Of a stretch of DNA of 64,000 nucleotides, positions 63,868-64,000 are shown piece by piece. Below the pieces are notes generated by a model, which had not been told where the DNA came from, made no database searches, and saw nothing but the letters and a program-made list of their open reading frames with translations. The stretch covers positions 62,001-126,000 of the forward strand of contig NZ_CP051651.1 of assembly GCF_012848175.1 (NCBI RefSeq), in the 5' to 3' direction. The stretch comes from Xanthomonas campestris pv. badrii (GTDB lineage: Bacteria; Pseudomonadota; Gammaproteobacteria; Xanthomonadales; Xanthomonadaceae). Numbering within the stretch: the first letter of the stretch is position 1; the number at the start of each line of letters is the position of its first letter. The position numbers and the translations under genes are program-made.

Positions 63868-64000
63868 ATGAGTACCCTCGACGACAGCATCCATTTCTAC
63901 GCGCCGGCCCAGGGCCACGGGCTGCCGCACGACCCCTTCAATGCCATCGTCGGTCCGCGTCCGATCGGCTGGATCGGTTCGCGCAGCGCCGAGGGCGTGG
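63868..64000 (+). CDS. flavin-reductase-like FMN-binding protein, N-terminal part
   Basis: First 44 codons; runs off the right edge. MSTLDDSIHFYAPAQGHGLPHDPFNAIVGPRPIGWI contains the PFNAIVGPRPIGWI block of the flavin reductase/flavoredoxin split-barrel family. ATG 63868 used; an in-frame ATG two codons earlier is possible. Confidence 0.8.
   Translation, partial: MSTLDDSIHFYAPAQGHGLPHDPFNAIVGPRPIGWIGSRSAEGV

Overview
The window is a piece of a Xanthomonas chromosome, from a plant-pathogenic strain. Three things show this: a complete Hrp2-type type III secretion (T3S) cluster in the Xanthomonas gene order, an avrBs2 gene whose catalytic residues fall at the published positions (E304, D306, H319), and PIP boxes (TTCGB-N15-TTCGB), the binding sites of the HrpX regulator, upstream of hrp operons and effector genes. 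The species cannot be fixed from the sequence alone.

Layout. (1) 1-12.7 kb: housekeeping and interbacterial-competition genes. These are an MrpA-type antiporter fragment, an SDR-like protein, an Mpo1-like membrane protein, a secreted M4 protease, a modular peptidoglycan hydrolase with an XVIPCD-type C-terminus (type IV secretion effector) followed by lipoproteins that are likely immunity proteins, purC, a J-domain protein, an outer-membrane barrel, rpe and a GNAT acetyltransferase. (2) 12.7-18.2 kb: a complete Tn3-family transposon with a perfect 5-bp target duplication, tnpA, tnpR, a res palindrome and a XopE-family effector with its own PIP box. (3) 18.3-23.2 kb: a YegS-like lipid kinase, then overlapping trpE, a threonine-aldolase-like gene and a SIMPL-domain gene. 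(4) 23.6-57.3 kb: the hrp/T3S pathogenicity island. (5) 57.3-64 kb: a ROK regulator divergent from a TonB-dependent receptor and a 2H-phosphoesterase-like protein, an IS3 remnant, trpG and the start of a flavin-reductase-like gene.

The island reads, left to right: hrpF (translocon), an intact IS5/IS1478-like element, an IS30 remnant, a chaperone gene with xopF1, a degraded hpaB copy, an HrpE-like gene with a long new N-terminus, hrpW, hpaB, hrpE (pilin), hrpD6-hrcD-hpaA-hrcS-hrcR-hrcQ, hpaC-hrcV-hrcU, then divergently hrpB1-hrpB2-hrcJ-hrpB4-hrcL(hrpB5)-hrcN-hrpB7-hrcT and hrcC, then hpa1 and hpa2, a XopM-like effector and avrBs2. Nine PIP boxes or near-matches were found by eye. They precede xopE, the chaperone-xopF1 pair, hrcQ, hrcU, hrpB1, hpa1, hpa2, the XopM-like gene (one mismatch) and avrBs2. 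The machinery, its control proteins (HpaA, HpaB, HpaC), translocon, pilus, a periplasmic muramidase (Hpa2) and several effectors are therefore probably co-induced in the plant.

The most unusual parts are a second hrpE-hpaB unit (ancient duplication, hpaB dead, hrpE rebuilt with about 138 extra N-terminal residues), a run of 24-bp tandem repeats and three N-terminal repeats in HrpF, a VAP-binding FFAT-like motif in the XopM-like protein, and the effector-carrying Tn3 element. The hrp island lies between trpE and trpG neighbourhoods and is edged by IS fragments.
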